Of a stretch of 7,665 nt of DNA, positions 1 to 5,998 are shown in pieces. This DNA comes from Pseudomonadota bacterium (GTDB lineage: Bacteria; Bdellovibrionota; JAFGOL01). A program made the translations under genes and the position numbers. Where the stretch lies: the NCBI GenBank assembly GCA_026390535.1, contig JAPLFT010000069.1, positions 1 through 7,665 on the forward strand, in the 5' to 3' direction. Position 1 is the stretch's first letter. Each line of letters starts with the position of its first letter. A model generated the notes under the pieces. That model was not told the origin of the DNA. It saw only the letters and a list, made by a program, of their open reading frames with translations, and did no database searches.

Positions 1-1
1 G

Positions 2-178
2 GATGTTACTGGAGTAGCGACGTTACCTGCAGGAGTTGAGATGGTAATGCCTGGGGACAACGTAATGTTGGAGATAGAGTTGATATGTCCTATCGCAATG
101 GAAAAAGAGTTGAGGTTTGCGATCAGAGAGGGTGGAAGAACAGTAGGAGCGGGCGTAGTAGGCGAAGTAATTAAGTAA
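2..178 (+). CDS. tuf: Elongation factor Tu, C-terminal end (partial, 5' end outside window)
   Basis: EF-Tu is the GTPase that carries aminoacyl-tRNA to the ribosomal A site in the cytoplasm. Only the last 58 residues are present, read in frame from base 2 to the TAA at 176-178. They match the end of domain 3: the stretch GVEMVMPGDNV, then PIAME, then the near-invariant RFAIREGGRTVGAGVV before the stop. The reading frame is clean, with no sign of damage. The G domain and domain 2 lie upstream of the window. The gene is followed after 27 bases by rpsJ. This is the common bacterial linkage of the str operon (rpsL-rpsG-fusA-tuf) to the S10 operon, so cotranscription is likely. Which tuf copy this is, if there are several, cannot be seen. 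Confidence 0.97.
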   Translation, partial: DVTGVATLPAGVEMVMPGDNVMLEIELICPIAMEKELRFAIREGGRTVGAGVVGEVIK

Positions 179-205
179 TAAGTAAAAATATCGGAGTGAT
201 GTTAA

Positions 206-517
206 ATGAATGAAACAGGAAAGATAAGGATAAAGCTTAGAGCGTTCGATCACAAATTATTGGATCAGTCGACTAAGGAGATCGTGGAGACGGCAAAGAG
301 GACAGGGGCAAAGATAGCCGGTCCTATACCGCTTCCGGTCGCCATAGAAAGATACACAGTACTCAGATCCCCCCACATAGATAAAAAATCCAGGGAACAA
401 TTTGAGATAAGAACACATAAGAGGCTAATAGATATACTTGAGCCTACACAGCAAACGGTCGATGCGTTGATGAAGCTTGATCTTTCTGCAGGTATCGACG
501 TAGAGATCAAACTTTAA
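206..517 (+). CDS. rpsJ: 30S ribosomal protein S10
   Basis: S10 binds the 3' domain of 16S rRNA in the head of the 30S subunit. In many bacteria it also acts with NusB in transcription antitermination. The product is 103 residues, the same length as E. coli S10. It shows the family pattern: IRIKLRAFDHKLLD near the N-terminus, TGAKIAGPIPLP around residues 34-43, SPHIDKKSREQFEIRTHKR in the middle (the tRNA-side loop), and a C-terminal GIDVEIKL. GGAG at 193-196, nine bases before the ATG, supports the start. The gap to tuf is only 27 bases, too short for the long L4-responsive leader that precedes S10 in E. coli. The C-terminus is complete. This matters because the next gene is rplD rather than the expected rplC. 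Confidence 0.98.
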   Translation: MNETGKIRIKLRAFDHKLLDQSTKEIVETAKRTGAKIAGPIPLPVAIERYTVLRSPHIDKKSREQFEIRTHKRLIDILEPTQQTVDALMKLDLSAGIDVEIKL

Positions 518-540
518 TATTTATATATAGGAGCATTAAG

Positions 541-1155
541 GTGAAATTAACAGTTTATGACCAGAAAAAGAAAAAAATGGATGATATAGAACTTCAGGAC
601 AGTATATTCAACACTGAGGTTAATGTAACACTTTTGCATCAAGTGATACAATCCCATCTTGCCAACGCAAGATCAGGTAATGCCAGCACAAAGGACAGTG
701 GAGAAGTCAGCGGGAGCACAAGAAAACTTTTTAAACAGAAAGGCACAGGTAATGCAAGACCCGGTAGTATTAAATCGCCGCTGCAATACGGCGGAGGTAT
801 AGTTTTTGGTCCCCATCCAAGAAGCTACACACAGAAAATAAACAAGAAGATGTATAAGAGTGCTCTTAGATCCGCGTTATCCGACAGAGTAAAATCAGAT
901 AACTTCTTCGTAGTTGACAGTCTTAAACTTTCTGAACCGAAGACAAAGAACGTAAGTGCGATCCTTAAAAGTTTCAATATAAAGAAGTGCCTTCTGGTTG
1001 ATGTAGATAACAGGGAGCTTACACTTTCTGCAAGGAATATTTACGGTGTGAAAACAGTAAAACCTGAGCAGGTCAATCCGTACGATCTTATTAAATATGA
1101 GAATGTGATCGTTACCAAAACCGCTCTTAATAAAATGAATGAGTTCATAGCGTAG
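541..1155 (+). CDS. rplD: 50S ribosomal protein L4
   Basis: L4 is an early-assembling 50S protein. Its long internal loop reaches into the wall of the nascent-peptide exit tunnel, and in enterobacteria it also represses the S10 operon. The 204-residue product is of normal length. The N-terminal MKLTVYDQ is typical. The tunnel loop lies at about residues 45-95 and includes RKLFKQKGTGNARPGS and YGGGIVFGPHPRSY. The C-terminal Rossmann-like part ends with YDLIKYENVIVTKTAL. The start is GTG at 541, with AGGAG at 529-533 seven bases before it. An ATG start would lose the conserved N-terminus. The gene directly follows rpsJ after 23 bases, where rplC (L3) would normally sit. Eleven bases separate its stop from the rplW ATG. 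Confidence 0.97.
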   Translation: MKLTVYDQKKKKMDDIELQDSIFNTEVNVTLLHQVIQSHLANARSGNASTKDSGEVSGSTRKLFKQKGTGNARPGSIKSPLQYGGGIVFGPHPRSYTQKINKKMYKSALRSALSDRVKSDNFFVVDSLKLSEPKTKNVSAILKSFNIKKCLLVDVDNRELTLSARNIYGVKTVKPEQVNPYDLIKYENVIVTKTALNKMNEFIA

Positions 1156-1165
1156 GGAGAATACG

Positions 1166-1456
1166 ATGGAAAGATTGTATGATGTAATAAAGAGACCTTT
1201 GCTTACTGAAAAAAGCACAAGCATCAGCGAGAAGCAAAATTCCTATGTTTTTGAGGTTGCGACTTGTGCAGATAAGACGGAGATAAAAGAAGCAATTGAA
1301 AAACTTTTTGAAGTTAAGGTTAAAGATATTAATACCATGGTAACTCATGGAAAGATGAAGAGAGTTGGCCGTCATCAGGGTCGTAGATCAAAGTGGAAAA
1401 AAGCCATAGTGACGCTACATGAAGGCCAGAAGATCCAGCTATTTGAAGGCGTGTAA
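1166..1456 (+). CDS. rplW: 50S ribosomal protein L23
   Basis: L23 binds 23S rRNA domain III at the exit of the peptide tunnel, where trigger factor and SRP dock. The 96-residue product is close to the usual 95-100. It begins with MERLYDVIKRPLLTEKS, the family hallmark (I-x-x-P-x-x-T-E-K). It continues with YVFEVATCADKTEIKEAIEKLFEVKV, the conserved beta-alpha unit, and a basic GRHQGRRSKWKKAIVTL stretch before the C-terminus. GGGAG at 1156-1160 lies just before the ATG and after the rplD stop, so the two genes are tightly packed. Nothing is unusual in the protein. Confidence 0.97.
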   Translation: MERLYDVIKRPLLTEKSTSISEKQNSYVFEVATCADKTEIKEAIEKLFEVKVKDINTMVTHGKMKRVGRHQGRRSKWKKAIVTLHEGQKIQLFEGV

Positions 1457-1473
1457 CAGGAGGAGTTTGATAA

Positions 1474-2304
1474 ATGGGTATAAAGAGTTTTAAACCTACC
1501 ACACCCAGCCGCAGAGAGATGACGGTTGCTGACTTTAAAGAAGTTACAGCAAAAAAACCGTCTGTTAAATCTTTATTGGAAACAAAAACCAGGAAAGGTG
1601 GCAGGAATAATCAGGGTCGTGTAACGGTAAGATGGATAGGCGGCGGTCACAAACAAAGATATAGAATAATAGATTTTAAGAGAGATAAAATAGATGTTCC
1701 GGCAAAAGTAGCCGAGATCGAATACGATCCAAACAGAACATCAAGAATAGCTCTTCTTAACTACGCCGATGGAGAAAAAAGATACATGATAGCCCCTGAG
1801 GGGTTGAAGGTCGGCGATACGGTATTAAGTTCAGAGACCGCAGAAATAAAACCGGGTAATTGCCTTTCTTTAAAGAGCATTCCAGTCGGTACTTTGGTCC
1901 ACAACGTCGAACTTAAACCGGGAAGAGGAGCACAGCTTGCAAGATCCGCAGGTTCATATGCTCAGGTGCTTGGAAGAGAAGATAAATATGCTCAGCTAAG
2001 ATTAAGGAGTGGAGAAGTAAGAAAGGTTTTGATTGAATGCAGGGCGACTATAGGTCAGGTAGGTAACCTTGAGAGTGAAAATATCAACGCAGGTAAGGCC
2101 GGAAGATCAAGGTGGAAAGGTATAAGACCAAGAGTAAGAGGAGTGGCCATGAACCCTGTAGATCATCCACACGGTGGTGGAGAGGGCAGGACCTCCGGCG
2201 GAAGACCGTCATCTACTCCCTGGGGTAAACCGACAAAGGGTTATAAGACGAGAAAAAATAAGAGAACACAAAAGTATATAGTTAGGAGCCGTCATTCGGC
2301 GTAA
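1474..2304 (+). CDS. rplB: 50S ribosomal protein L2
   Basis: L2 is a primary 23S rRNA-binding protein near the peptidyl transferase centre and is needed for subunit association. The 276-residue product is full length (E. coli 273). Landmarks in order: an N-terminal KSFKPTTPSRREMT; GGRNNQGRVTVRWIGGGHKQRYRIIDFKR at about residues 43-71; the OB-fold core with EYDPNRTSRIALLNYADGEKRYM; the SH3-like domain with ELKPGRGAQLARSAGSYAQ; and NPVDHPHGGGEGR at about 227-239. The last holds the conserved His (H231, the counterpart of E. coli H229) placed near the catalytic centre. The basic C-terminal tail ends at a TAA. AGGAGG at 1458-1463, ten bases before the ATG, fixes the start. Confidence 0.98.
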   Translation: MGIKSFKPTTPSRREMTVADFKEVTAKKPSVKSLLETKTRKGGRNNQGRVTVRWIGGGHKQRYRIIDFKRDKIDVPAKVAEIEYDPNRTSRIALLNYADGEKRYMIAPEGLKVGDTVLSSETAEIKPGNCLSLKSIPVGTLVHNVELKPGRGAQLARSAGSYAQVLGREDKYAQLRLRSGEVRKVLIECRATIGQVGNLESENINAGKAGRSRWKGIRPRVRGVAMNPVDHPHGGGEGRTSGGRPSSTPWGKPTKGYKTRKNKRTQKYIVRSRHSA

Positions 2305-2323
2305 TTAAAGGGAGGATATAAAA

Positions 2324-2641
2324 TTGGCTAGATCGTTAAAGAAAGGTCCATTTTGTGATGCTCACTTGATGAACAAGATCACAAGTGCCTCAAATAGCAG
2401 ACAGGTTATAAAAACCTGGTCCAGACGTTCGACGATTTTTCCGGAGATGGTGGGATTTACTCTTGCTGTTCATAATGGGAAAAAGTTTGTTCCGGTTTTT
2501 GTAACTGAGAATATGGTCGGACATAAACTTGGTGAATTTTCATTGAGCAGAACATTCCACGGCCACGGAGCGGAAAAAGCTGAAAAACCAGCCGAGGGTG
2601 CTACCACCACTGCTGCTGCTACTGCTGCGCCGGCTAAATAA
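2324..2641 (+). CDS. rpsS: 30S ribosomal protein S19 with Ala/Thr-rich C-terminal tail
   Basis: S19 sits in the head of the 30S subunit, forms a pair with S13 and contacts the A-site tRNA region. The product starts MARSLKKGPFCDAHL, the family signature. It continues with KTWSRRSTIFPEMVGFTLAVHNGKKFVPVFVTENMVGHKLGEF, all standard. Family members usually end soon after the T-R-T-F-R/H-G-H element at about 88-95 residues. Here the chain runs to 105, with a low-complexity tail (about residues 82-105) rich in Ala, Thr, Lys and Glu. The start is TTG at 2324, preceded by GGGAGG at 2310-2315. No ATG could give the conserved N-terminus. The identity is certain. The role of the tail is unknown and may be neutral. 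Confidence 0.96.
   Translation: MARSLKKGPFCDAHLMNKITSASNSRQVIKTWSRRSTIFPEMVGFTLAVHNGKKFVPVFVTENMVGHKLGEFSLSRTFHGHGAEKAEKPAEGATTTAAATAAPAK
2600..2635 (+). repeat. Imperfect GCT/ACN trinucleotide run in the rpsS 3' end
   Basis: Twelve consecutive codons are almost all GCN or ACN, including a run of three GCT in a row. They encode the Ala/Thr tail of S19. The triplet periodicity looks like a small microsatellite that has grown inside the coding frame. Changes in its length would keep the frame and vary only the tail. Confidence 0.6.
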
Positions 2642-2664
2642 TAGAGGAACTAAGGAGACAAGAT

Positions 2665-3003
2665 ATGGAAGTTAAGGTTAAGACAAGATATGTGAGAATA
2701 ACACCGCGCAAGATGAGGCTTGTATCCGATCTTGTAAGAGGACAGATGGTCGGCGATGCTATCAACACATTAAAGTTTACCACAAAGAGCGGAGCAAAAA
2801 TACTTTACAAGGCACTTATGAGCGCAGTTGCTAACGCCGAGACAAAGGGCAAGGGAAATGTTGATGTTGATAATCTGTATGTAAAGAAAGTATGGGTCGA
2901 CGAAGGTCCAACTATGAAAAGATTTCTTCCCAGAGCTCAGGGAAGGGCCACAACGGTAAGAAAACGTATAAGTCACTTGAATGTTATATTAGATGAGAAA
3001 TAG
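2665..3003 (+). CDS. rplV: 50S ribosomal protein L22
   Basis: L22 contacts all domains of 23S rRNA. Its extended beta-hairpin lines the peptide exit tunnel opposite L4, at the macrolide-sensitive constriction. The product is 112 residues (E. coli 110). It shows TRYVRITPRKMRLVSDLVRG near the N-terminus, the helical ALMSAVANAETKG core, and the hairpin with VWVDEGPTMKRFLPRAQGRAT followed by RKRISHLNVIL. The hairpin tip has the ordinary sequence and no insertion or deletion typical of macrolide resistance is apparent. AAGGAG at 2651-2656 lies upstream of the ATG. The last G of the TAG stop is also the first G of the Shine-Dalgarno of rpsC, so translation of the two genes is closely linked. Confidence 0.97.
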   Translation: MEVKVKTRYVRITPRKMRLVSDLVRGQMVGDAINTLKFTTKSGAKILYKALMSAVANAETKGKGNVDVDNLYVKKVWVDEGPTMKRFLPRAQGRATTVRKRISHLNVILDEK

Positions 3004-3007
3004 GAGG
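3003..3007 (+). promoter_or_regulatory. Shine-Dalgarno of rpsC that decides between two TTG starts
   Basis: GGAGG overlaps the rplV stop codon. Two in-frame TTG codons follow, at 3011 and 3017. The first lies only three bases from the SD, the second nine bases. The second also gives MGQKVHPYGF, the exact N-terminus expected for S3. The 3017 start is therefore preferred. Confidence 0.8.
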
Positions 3008-3016
3008 TAATTGAAG

Positions 3017-3679
3017 TTGGGTCAAAAAGTACATCCGTATGGATTTAGATTAGGAATTAATAAAACATGGATATCTCGTTGGTATGCTGACAAGAATTAC
3101 AGCACCAATTTGCATGAGGACCTTAAAATAAGATCTTATGTAAAAGAAAACCTCAAGTTTGCGGGTGTTTCCAGGGTCGAAATAGAGAGAGCGGTTAACA
3201 AGATAAAAGTAAATGTTCATACCGCAAGGCCCGGAGTAATAATAGGAAAGAAAGGCCAGGGAATAGATCTTCTTAAGAAGAATTTACAAAAATTCACAAA
3301 GAACGAAATCGTTCTGAATATTGTAGAAGTAAAAAGGCCGGAACTTGATGCGACTCTTATCGCCGAGAATATAGCTCTTCAGCTTGAAAAAAGAGTGGCC
3401 TTTAGACGAGCGATGAAGAAGGCTATCTTTAATGCAAGAAAATTCGGAGCAAAGGGTGTTAAGGTCAGATGTTCAGGCAGACTCGCGGGTGCGGAAATAG
3501 CAAGAAGCGAATGGTACGTTGAGGGTTCTGTTCCTCTTCATACATTAAGAGCGGATATCGACTATGGTACGGCAGAAGCAAAGACCGTTTATGGAATCAT
3601 AGGCCTGAAGGTATGGATCTATAAAGGCGATATTATAAATACTAAAGAAAGAGGTGTTTTAGATGGCACTAGGTCCTAA
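3017..3679 (+). CDS. rpsC: 30S ribosomal protein S3
   Basis: S3 forms part of the mRNA entry channel on the 30S solvent side and contributes to mRNA helicase activity. With the TTG start at 3017 the product is 220 residues, beginning MGQKVHPYGFRLGI as the family does. A TTG six bases upstream (3011) would add two residues but sits too close to the SD. The type II KH domain spans about residues 40-110, with its GxxG loop as G77-K-K-G80 in PGVIIGKKGQGI. The C-terminal domain has the conserved GRLAGAEIARSEWY and PLHTLRADIDYG elements, followed by GIIGLKVWIYKG. The 3' end overlaps rplP by 17 bases in another frame. The overlap encodes the last few residues of S3, a region that varies in the family. 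Confidence 0.97.
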   Translation: MGQKVHPYGFRLGINKTWISRWYADKNYSTNLHEDLKIRSYVKENLKFAGVSRVEIERAVNKIKVNVHTARPGVIIGKKGQGIDLLKKNLQKFTKNEIVLNIVEVKRPELDATLIAENIALQLEKRVAFRRAMKKAIFNARKFGAKGVKVRCSGRLAGAEIARSEWYVEGSVPLHTLRADIDYGTAEAKTVYGIIGLKVWIYKGDIINTKERGVLDGTRS

Positions 3680-4088
3680 GAAGACAAAATACAGGAAACA
3701 GATGAGAGGAAAAATGAAGGGTAATGCCACTTCCGGCAGTACTCTGAGTTTTGGAGACTTTGGTATTCAGTCTCTTGATTCGGGATGGATAACCGGGAAA
3801 CAGATAGAAGCTGCCCGTGTTGCTATTTCAAGGTCCGTTAAAAAGGGTGGAAGAGTCTGGGTTAGAATATTCCCGGACAAACCATATACAAAGAAACCTA
3901 CAGAAGTAAGAATGGGCAAAGGGAAAGGTCCGATAGAGGAATATGTTGCCCCTGTTAAACCGGGGAGAATACTCTACGAGATGGAAGGCGTCACATATGA
4001 GATAGCTCATGAGGCTCTTACTACGGCGTCCAGCAAATTGCCCATAAAGACAAAGTTCGTGGCCAGGGAGGGGATTCATCATGCGTAG
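3663..4088 (+). CDS. rplP: 50S ribosomal protein L16
   Basis: L16 binds helices near the A-site finger and helps place aminoacyl-tRNA in the peptidyl transferase centre. It is a late-assembling protein. The 141-residue product (E. coli 136) has PKKTKYRKQMRGKMKG at the N-terminus, FGDFGIQSLDSGWITGKQIEAARVAI in the middle, and VRMGKGKG around residues 82-89. R83 in that motif matches the arginine hydroxylated in E. coli L16; whether it is modified here cannot be told. The chain closes with KLPIKTKFV. The ATG lies inside the end of rpsC (17-base overlap), and its own stop lies inside rpmC (8-base overlap). Coupled translation is therefore expected. Confidence 0.97.
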   Translation: MALGPKKTKYRKQMRGKMKGNATSGSTLSFGDFGIQSLDSGWITGKQIEAARVAISRSVKKGGRVWVRIFPDKPYTKKPTEVRMGKGKGPIEEYVAPVKPGRILYEMEGVTYEIAHEALTTASSKLPIKTKFVAREGIHHA

Positions 4089-4287
4089 ATCGAAAGCTAC
4101 AGAATTAAGGGGATTATCCGAGATAGATCTTAATGCAAAGGCAAAAGAGATCAACGAGGATATTTTTAAGACCCGTATGCAGATAGCTACAGGCGGGATC
4201 ACCAACAAGCACGAAATATTGAATAAAAGAAGAGTTCTTGCAAGGGTAAAGACCATATTAAATGAGAAGCGTGGAGGGAATAAATGA
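4081..4287 (+). CDS. rpmC: 50S ribosomal protein L29
   Basis: L29 is a small two-helix protein at the tunnel exit next to L23, part of the docking area for trigger factor and SRP. The 68-residue product fits the family size (about 63-70). It shows LRGLSEIDLNAKAKEI, then IFKTRMQIATGGITNKHEI and the diagnostic RRVLARVKTILNE near the C-terminus. The ATG overlaps the end of rplP by eight bases. The gene ends with TGA in an ATGA overlap with rpsQ. GGGAGG-like sequence at about 4068-4073, inside rplP, can serve as its SD. The TGA stop also shows that TGA is not reassigned here. Confidence 0.96.
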   Translation: MRRSKATELRGLSEIDLNAKAKEINEDIFKTRMQIATGGITNKHEILNKRRVLARVKTILNEKRGGNK

Positions 4288-4550
4288 GTCAGACCAGAGG
4301 ACAACTAAAGACACTTACCGGTGTTGTCGTCAGCGATAAGATGGACAAGACCATAGTGGTCAGCGTCTCTAGAAAATATAAACATCCTAAATACGGCAAA
4401 TTCATCTCAACACATAAAAAGTATTATGCGCATGATGAAAAACAAGAAGCCGGTATCGGCGATGAAGTAATGATAAGTTACGCTCGCCCTCTTAGCAAGA
4501 CCAAGAGATGGAACCTTGTAAAGATAACCAGGAAGGTGGTTGAGTTATGA
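4284..4550 (+). CDS. rpsQ: 30S ribosomal protein S17
   Basis: S17 is a primary 16S rRNA binder of the 5' domain and takes part in early 30S assembly. It has an OB fold. The 88-residue product (E. coli 84) shows LTGVVVSDKMDKTIVVSVSRKYKHPKYGKFI, then KKYYAHDE. The family signature follows: GDEVMISYARPLSKTKRWNLVKI, with the RPLSK-x-K-x-W core. The start overlaps the rpmC stop as ATGA. The gene itself ends in an ATGA overlap with rplN, so three successive genes are joined by overlaps. GGAGGG at 4272-4277 precedes the ATG. Confidence 0.97.
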   Translation: MSQTRGQLKTLTGVVVSDKMDKTIVVSVSRKYKHPKYGKFISTHKKYYAHDEKQEAGIGDEVMISYARPLSKTKRWNLVKITRKVVEL

Positions 4551-4915
4551 TACAGATAGAAAGTGCATTAAACGTTGCAGACAATTCAGGTGCTAAATCG
4601 GTCTATTGTATAAAAGTCCTCGGCGGAACAAGAAGAAGGTACGCAAGGATAGGCGATATTATAGTCGTTTCAATAAAGGATGCCATACCGGCCTCTAAAC
4701 TGAAAAAGGGAAGTATAGCAAGAGCGGTTGTGGTGAGGACAAGAAAGGAACTTGGAAGAGAAGACGGATCCTATATAAGATTTGATGATAACGCCGCTGT
4801 AATTATTGACGAGCAGAATGAACCGGTCGGCACAAGAATATTCGGCCCTGTAGCCAGAGAACTGAGAGCTAGAAAGTTCACAAAGATAATATCTTTGGCG
4901 CCAGAGGTATTATAA
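4547..4915 (+). CDS. rplN: 50S ribosomal protein L14
   Basis: L14 lies at the subunit interface, where it forms bridges with 16S rRNA, and it is the binding site of the silencing factor RsfS. In known ribosomes it packs against L3 and L19. The product is 122 residues, close to the 122-123 of the family. It starts MIQIESALNVADNSGAK and continues with the GGTRRRYARIGDIIVVSIKDA region, then GSIARAVVVRTRKELGREDGSYIRFDDNAAVII and the C-terminal GTRIFGPVARELR. All are canonical. It begins the spc-type block. Here it is joined to rpsQ by an ATGA overlap rather than separated from it by a promoter, so no S10/spc operon boundary is visible. Confidence 0.98.
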   Translation: MIQIESALNVADNSGAKSVYCIKVLGGTRRRYARIGDIIVVSIKDAIPASKLKKGSIARAVVVRTRKELGREDGSYIRFDDNAAVIIDEQNEPVGTRIFGPVARELRARKFTKIISLAPEVL

Positions 4916-4928
4916 GGGAGTTTATGAA

Positions 4929-5231
4929 ATGATACGTAAAGGTGATACGGTCGTAGTTAACGTCGGAAGAGAGAAAAAGAAAACCGGCAAGGTACTAAAG
5001 GTCATAAAGGAAGGGACAAGCGTCCTTATAGAAAAACTTAACCTTGTTAAAAAGCACAATAAGCCGACCCAGGGTAAACCGACGGGCGGCATAATTGAAA
5101 AAGAGGCCCCTGTCAGCATCAGTAATGTCCAGCTTTTCTGTACACATTGCAACAAGGGTGTAAGGGTGGGGCATAAGATGGTTAACGACAAGAAAGTCCG
5201 TTACTGCAAAAAATGCGAGAAGACTATCTAG
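4929..5231 (+). CDS. rplX: 50S ribosomal protein L24 with C-terminal zinc ribbon
   Basis: L24 is an assembly initiator that binds the 5' end of 23S rRNA. The 100-residue product opens with a KOW/SH3 domain (MIRKGDTVVVNVG, then KKKTGKVLKVI), followed by VKKHNKPTQGKPTGGIIEKEAPVSISNVQLF. The C-terminal part has Cys71-x2-Cys74 and Cys93-x2-Cys96, a four-cysteine zinc ribbon found in the L24 of many bacteria. The start is ATG at 4929, eight bases after GGGAG (4916-4920). An ATG at 4924 is a decoy in another frame that meets a TGA after two codons. The G of the TAG stop at 5229-5231 starts the SD of rplE. Confidence 0.97.
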   Translation: MIRKGDTVVVNVGREKKKTGKVLKVIKEGTSVLIEKLNLVKKHNKPTQGKPTGGIIEKEAPVSISNVQLFCTHCNKGVRVGHKMVNDKKVRYCKKCEKTI

Positions 5232-5242
5232 GAGGATGAGGC

Positions 5243-5782
5243 GTGGCTAGATTATTGGAAAAATATAGAAAGGAAGTTATACCGGCTTTAAAGGCGCAGT
5301 TCAAATATAAGAACGTGATGCAAGTGCCTAAGATGGAAAAGATTGTGGTTAACGTTTCTACGGCGGATGCTCTTACGGAACCAAAGGTTCTGGAAGCCGC
5401 TCAGAGGGAGATAGCCGCTATAACCGGACAAAGACCGGTCATAACAAAAGCTAAAAAATCTATAGCGGGTTTTAAGCTCAGAGAAGGACAAAAACTGGGT
5501 GTTGCTGTAACTTTGAGAAGAGAAAAGATGTACGAGTTTTTTGATCGTCTTATAAATCTTGCTCTTCCGAGGGTGAGAGACTTTAGGGGACTTTCTCCAA
5601 AGGCTTTTGACGGAAAAGGGAATTACACGCTAGGGCTTAAGGAACAGATAGTTTTTCCGGAGATCAACTATGACAAGATAGATAAGACAAGAGGAATGAA
5701 TATAACCATAGTGACAACTGCCCAGAACGACGATGAAGGCAGAGCGTTGCTGGCTCATATGGGAATGCCTTTTAGGCAGTAA
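5243..5782 (+). CDS. rplE: 50S ribosomal protein L5
   Basis: L5 binds 5S rRNA together with L18 and forms the central protuberance, contacting P-site tRNA and S13. The 179-residue product has the standard length. It begins ARLLEKYRKEVIPAL, followed by the QVPKMEKIVVNV strand, then GQRPVITKAKKSIAGFKLREGQKLGVAVTLR (the P-site loop region). It closes with LPRVRDFRGLSPKAFDGKGNYTLGLKEQIVFPEI and a terminal GMPFRQ. The start is GTG at 5243, with GGAGG at 5231-5235 seven bases upstream. The nearby ATG at 5236 is out of frame and stops at once. Confidence 0.98.
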   Translation: MARLLEKYRKEVIPALKAQFKYKNVMQVPKMEKIVVNVSTADALTEPKVLEAAQREIAAITGQRPVITKAKKSIAGFKLREGQKLGVAVTLRREKMYEFFDRLINLALPRVRDFRGLSPKAFDGKGNYTLGLKEQIVFPEINYDKIDKTRGMNITIVTTAQNDDEGRALLAHMGMPFRQ

Positions 5783-5802
5783 TTATCAGGAGGTAATGTA
5801 AC

Positions 5803-5988
5803 TTGGCTAAAGAGTGTAAATTTGAAAAGATGAAAAAGACCCCCAAATTTGAGGTCAGAAGAAGGAACAGATGTCAGATTTGCGGTCGTGCTAGAGCATA
5901 TTTAAGAAGATTCGATATGTGCAGACTTTGCTTCAGGTCCCTTGCCCTTAAGGGAGAGATACCTGGAGTAACTAAGGCAAGTTGGTAA
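5803..5988 (+). CDS. rpsN: 30S ribosomal protein S14, zinc-binding (C+) type
   Basis: S14 sits in the 30S head near the decoding side and is needed for late assembly of S2 and S3. The 61-residue product is the short zinc-binding form (often annotated as type Z). It has Cys24-x2-Cys27 in NRCQICGRARAYLRRF and Cys40-x2-Cys43 in MCRLCFRSLA, and it ends in the usual GEIPGVTKASW. The longer zinc-free form typical of E. coli is about 100 residues. The start is TTG at 5803, with AGGAGGT at 5788-5794 upstream. The ATG inside the spacer meets TAA immediately and cannot be the start. Confidence 0.98.
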   Translation: MAKECKFEKMKKTPKFEVRRRNRCQICGRARAYLRRFDMCRLCFRSLALKGEIPGVTKASW

Positions 5989-5998
5989 GGGAGGAAAA

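Noticed and set aside
518..540. A remnant or tiny fragment of rplC between rpsJ and rplD
   Set aside because: The 23 bases are AT-rich spacer plus an SD. No L3 motif fits in any frame.
3828..4304. Long open frames on the - strand, for example opposite rplP/rpmC, opposite rpsH/rplF (6209-6643) and opposite rplF/rplR (6875-7330)
   Set aside because: They lie wholly opposite strongly conserved ribosomal genes, their translations resemble no known family, and they break across gene boundaries on the coding strand. They are chance frames.
4924..4932. ATG at 4924 as the start of rplX or a regulatory mini-ORF
   Set aside because: It reads ATG-AAA-TGA in another frame. The SD spacing and the L24 N-terminus support ATG 4929. 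A two-codon frame overlapping the true start is probably accidental.
5189..5225. The four cysteines at the L24 C-terminus as a sign of a fused foreign domain
   Set aside because: The CxxC...CxxC ribbon is a known feature of L24 in many bacteria, and the linking sequence is canonical.
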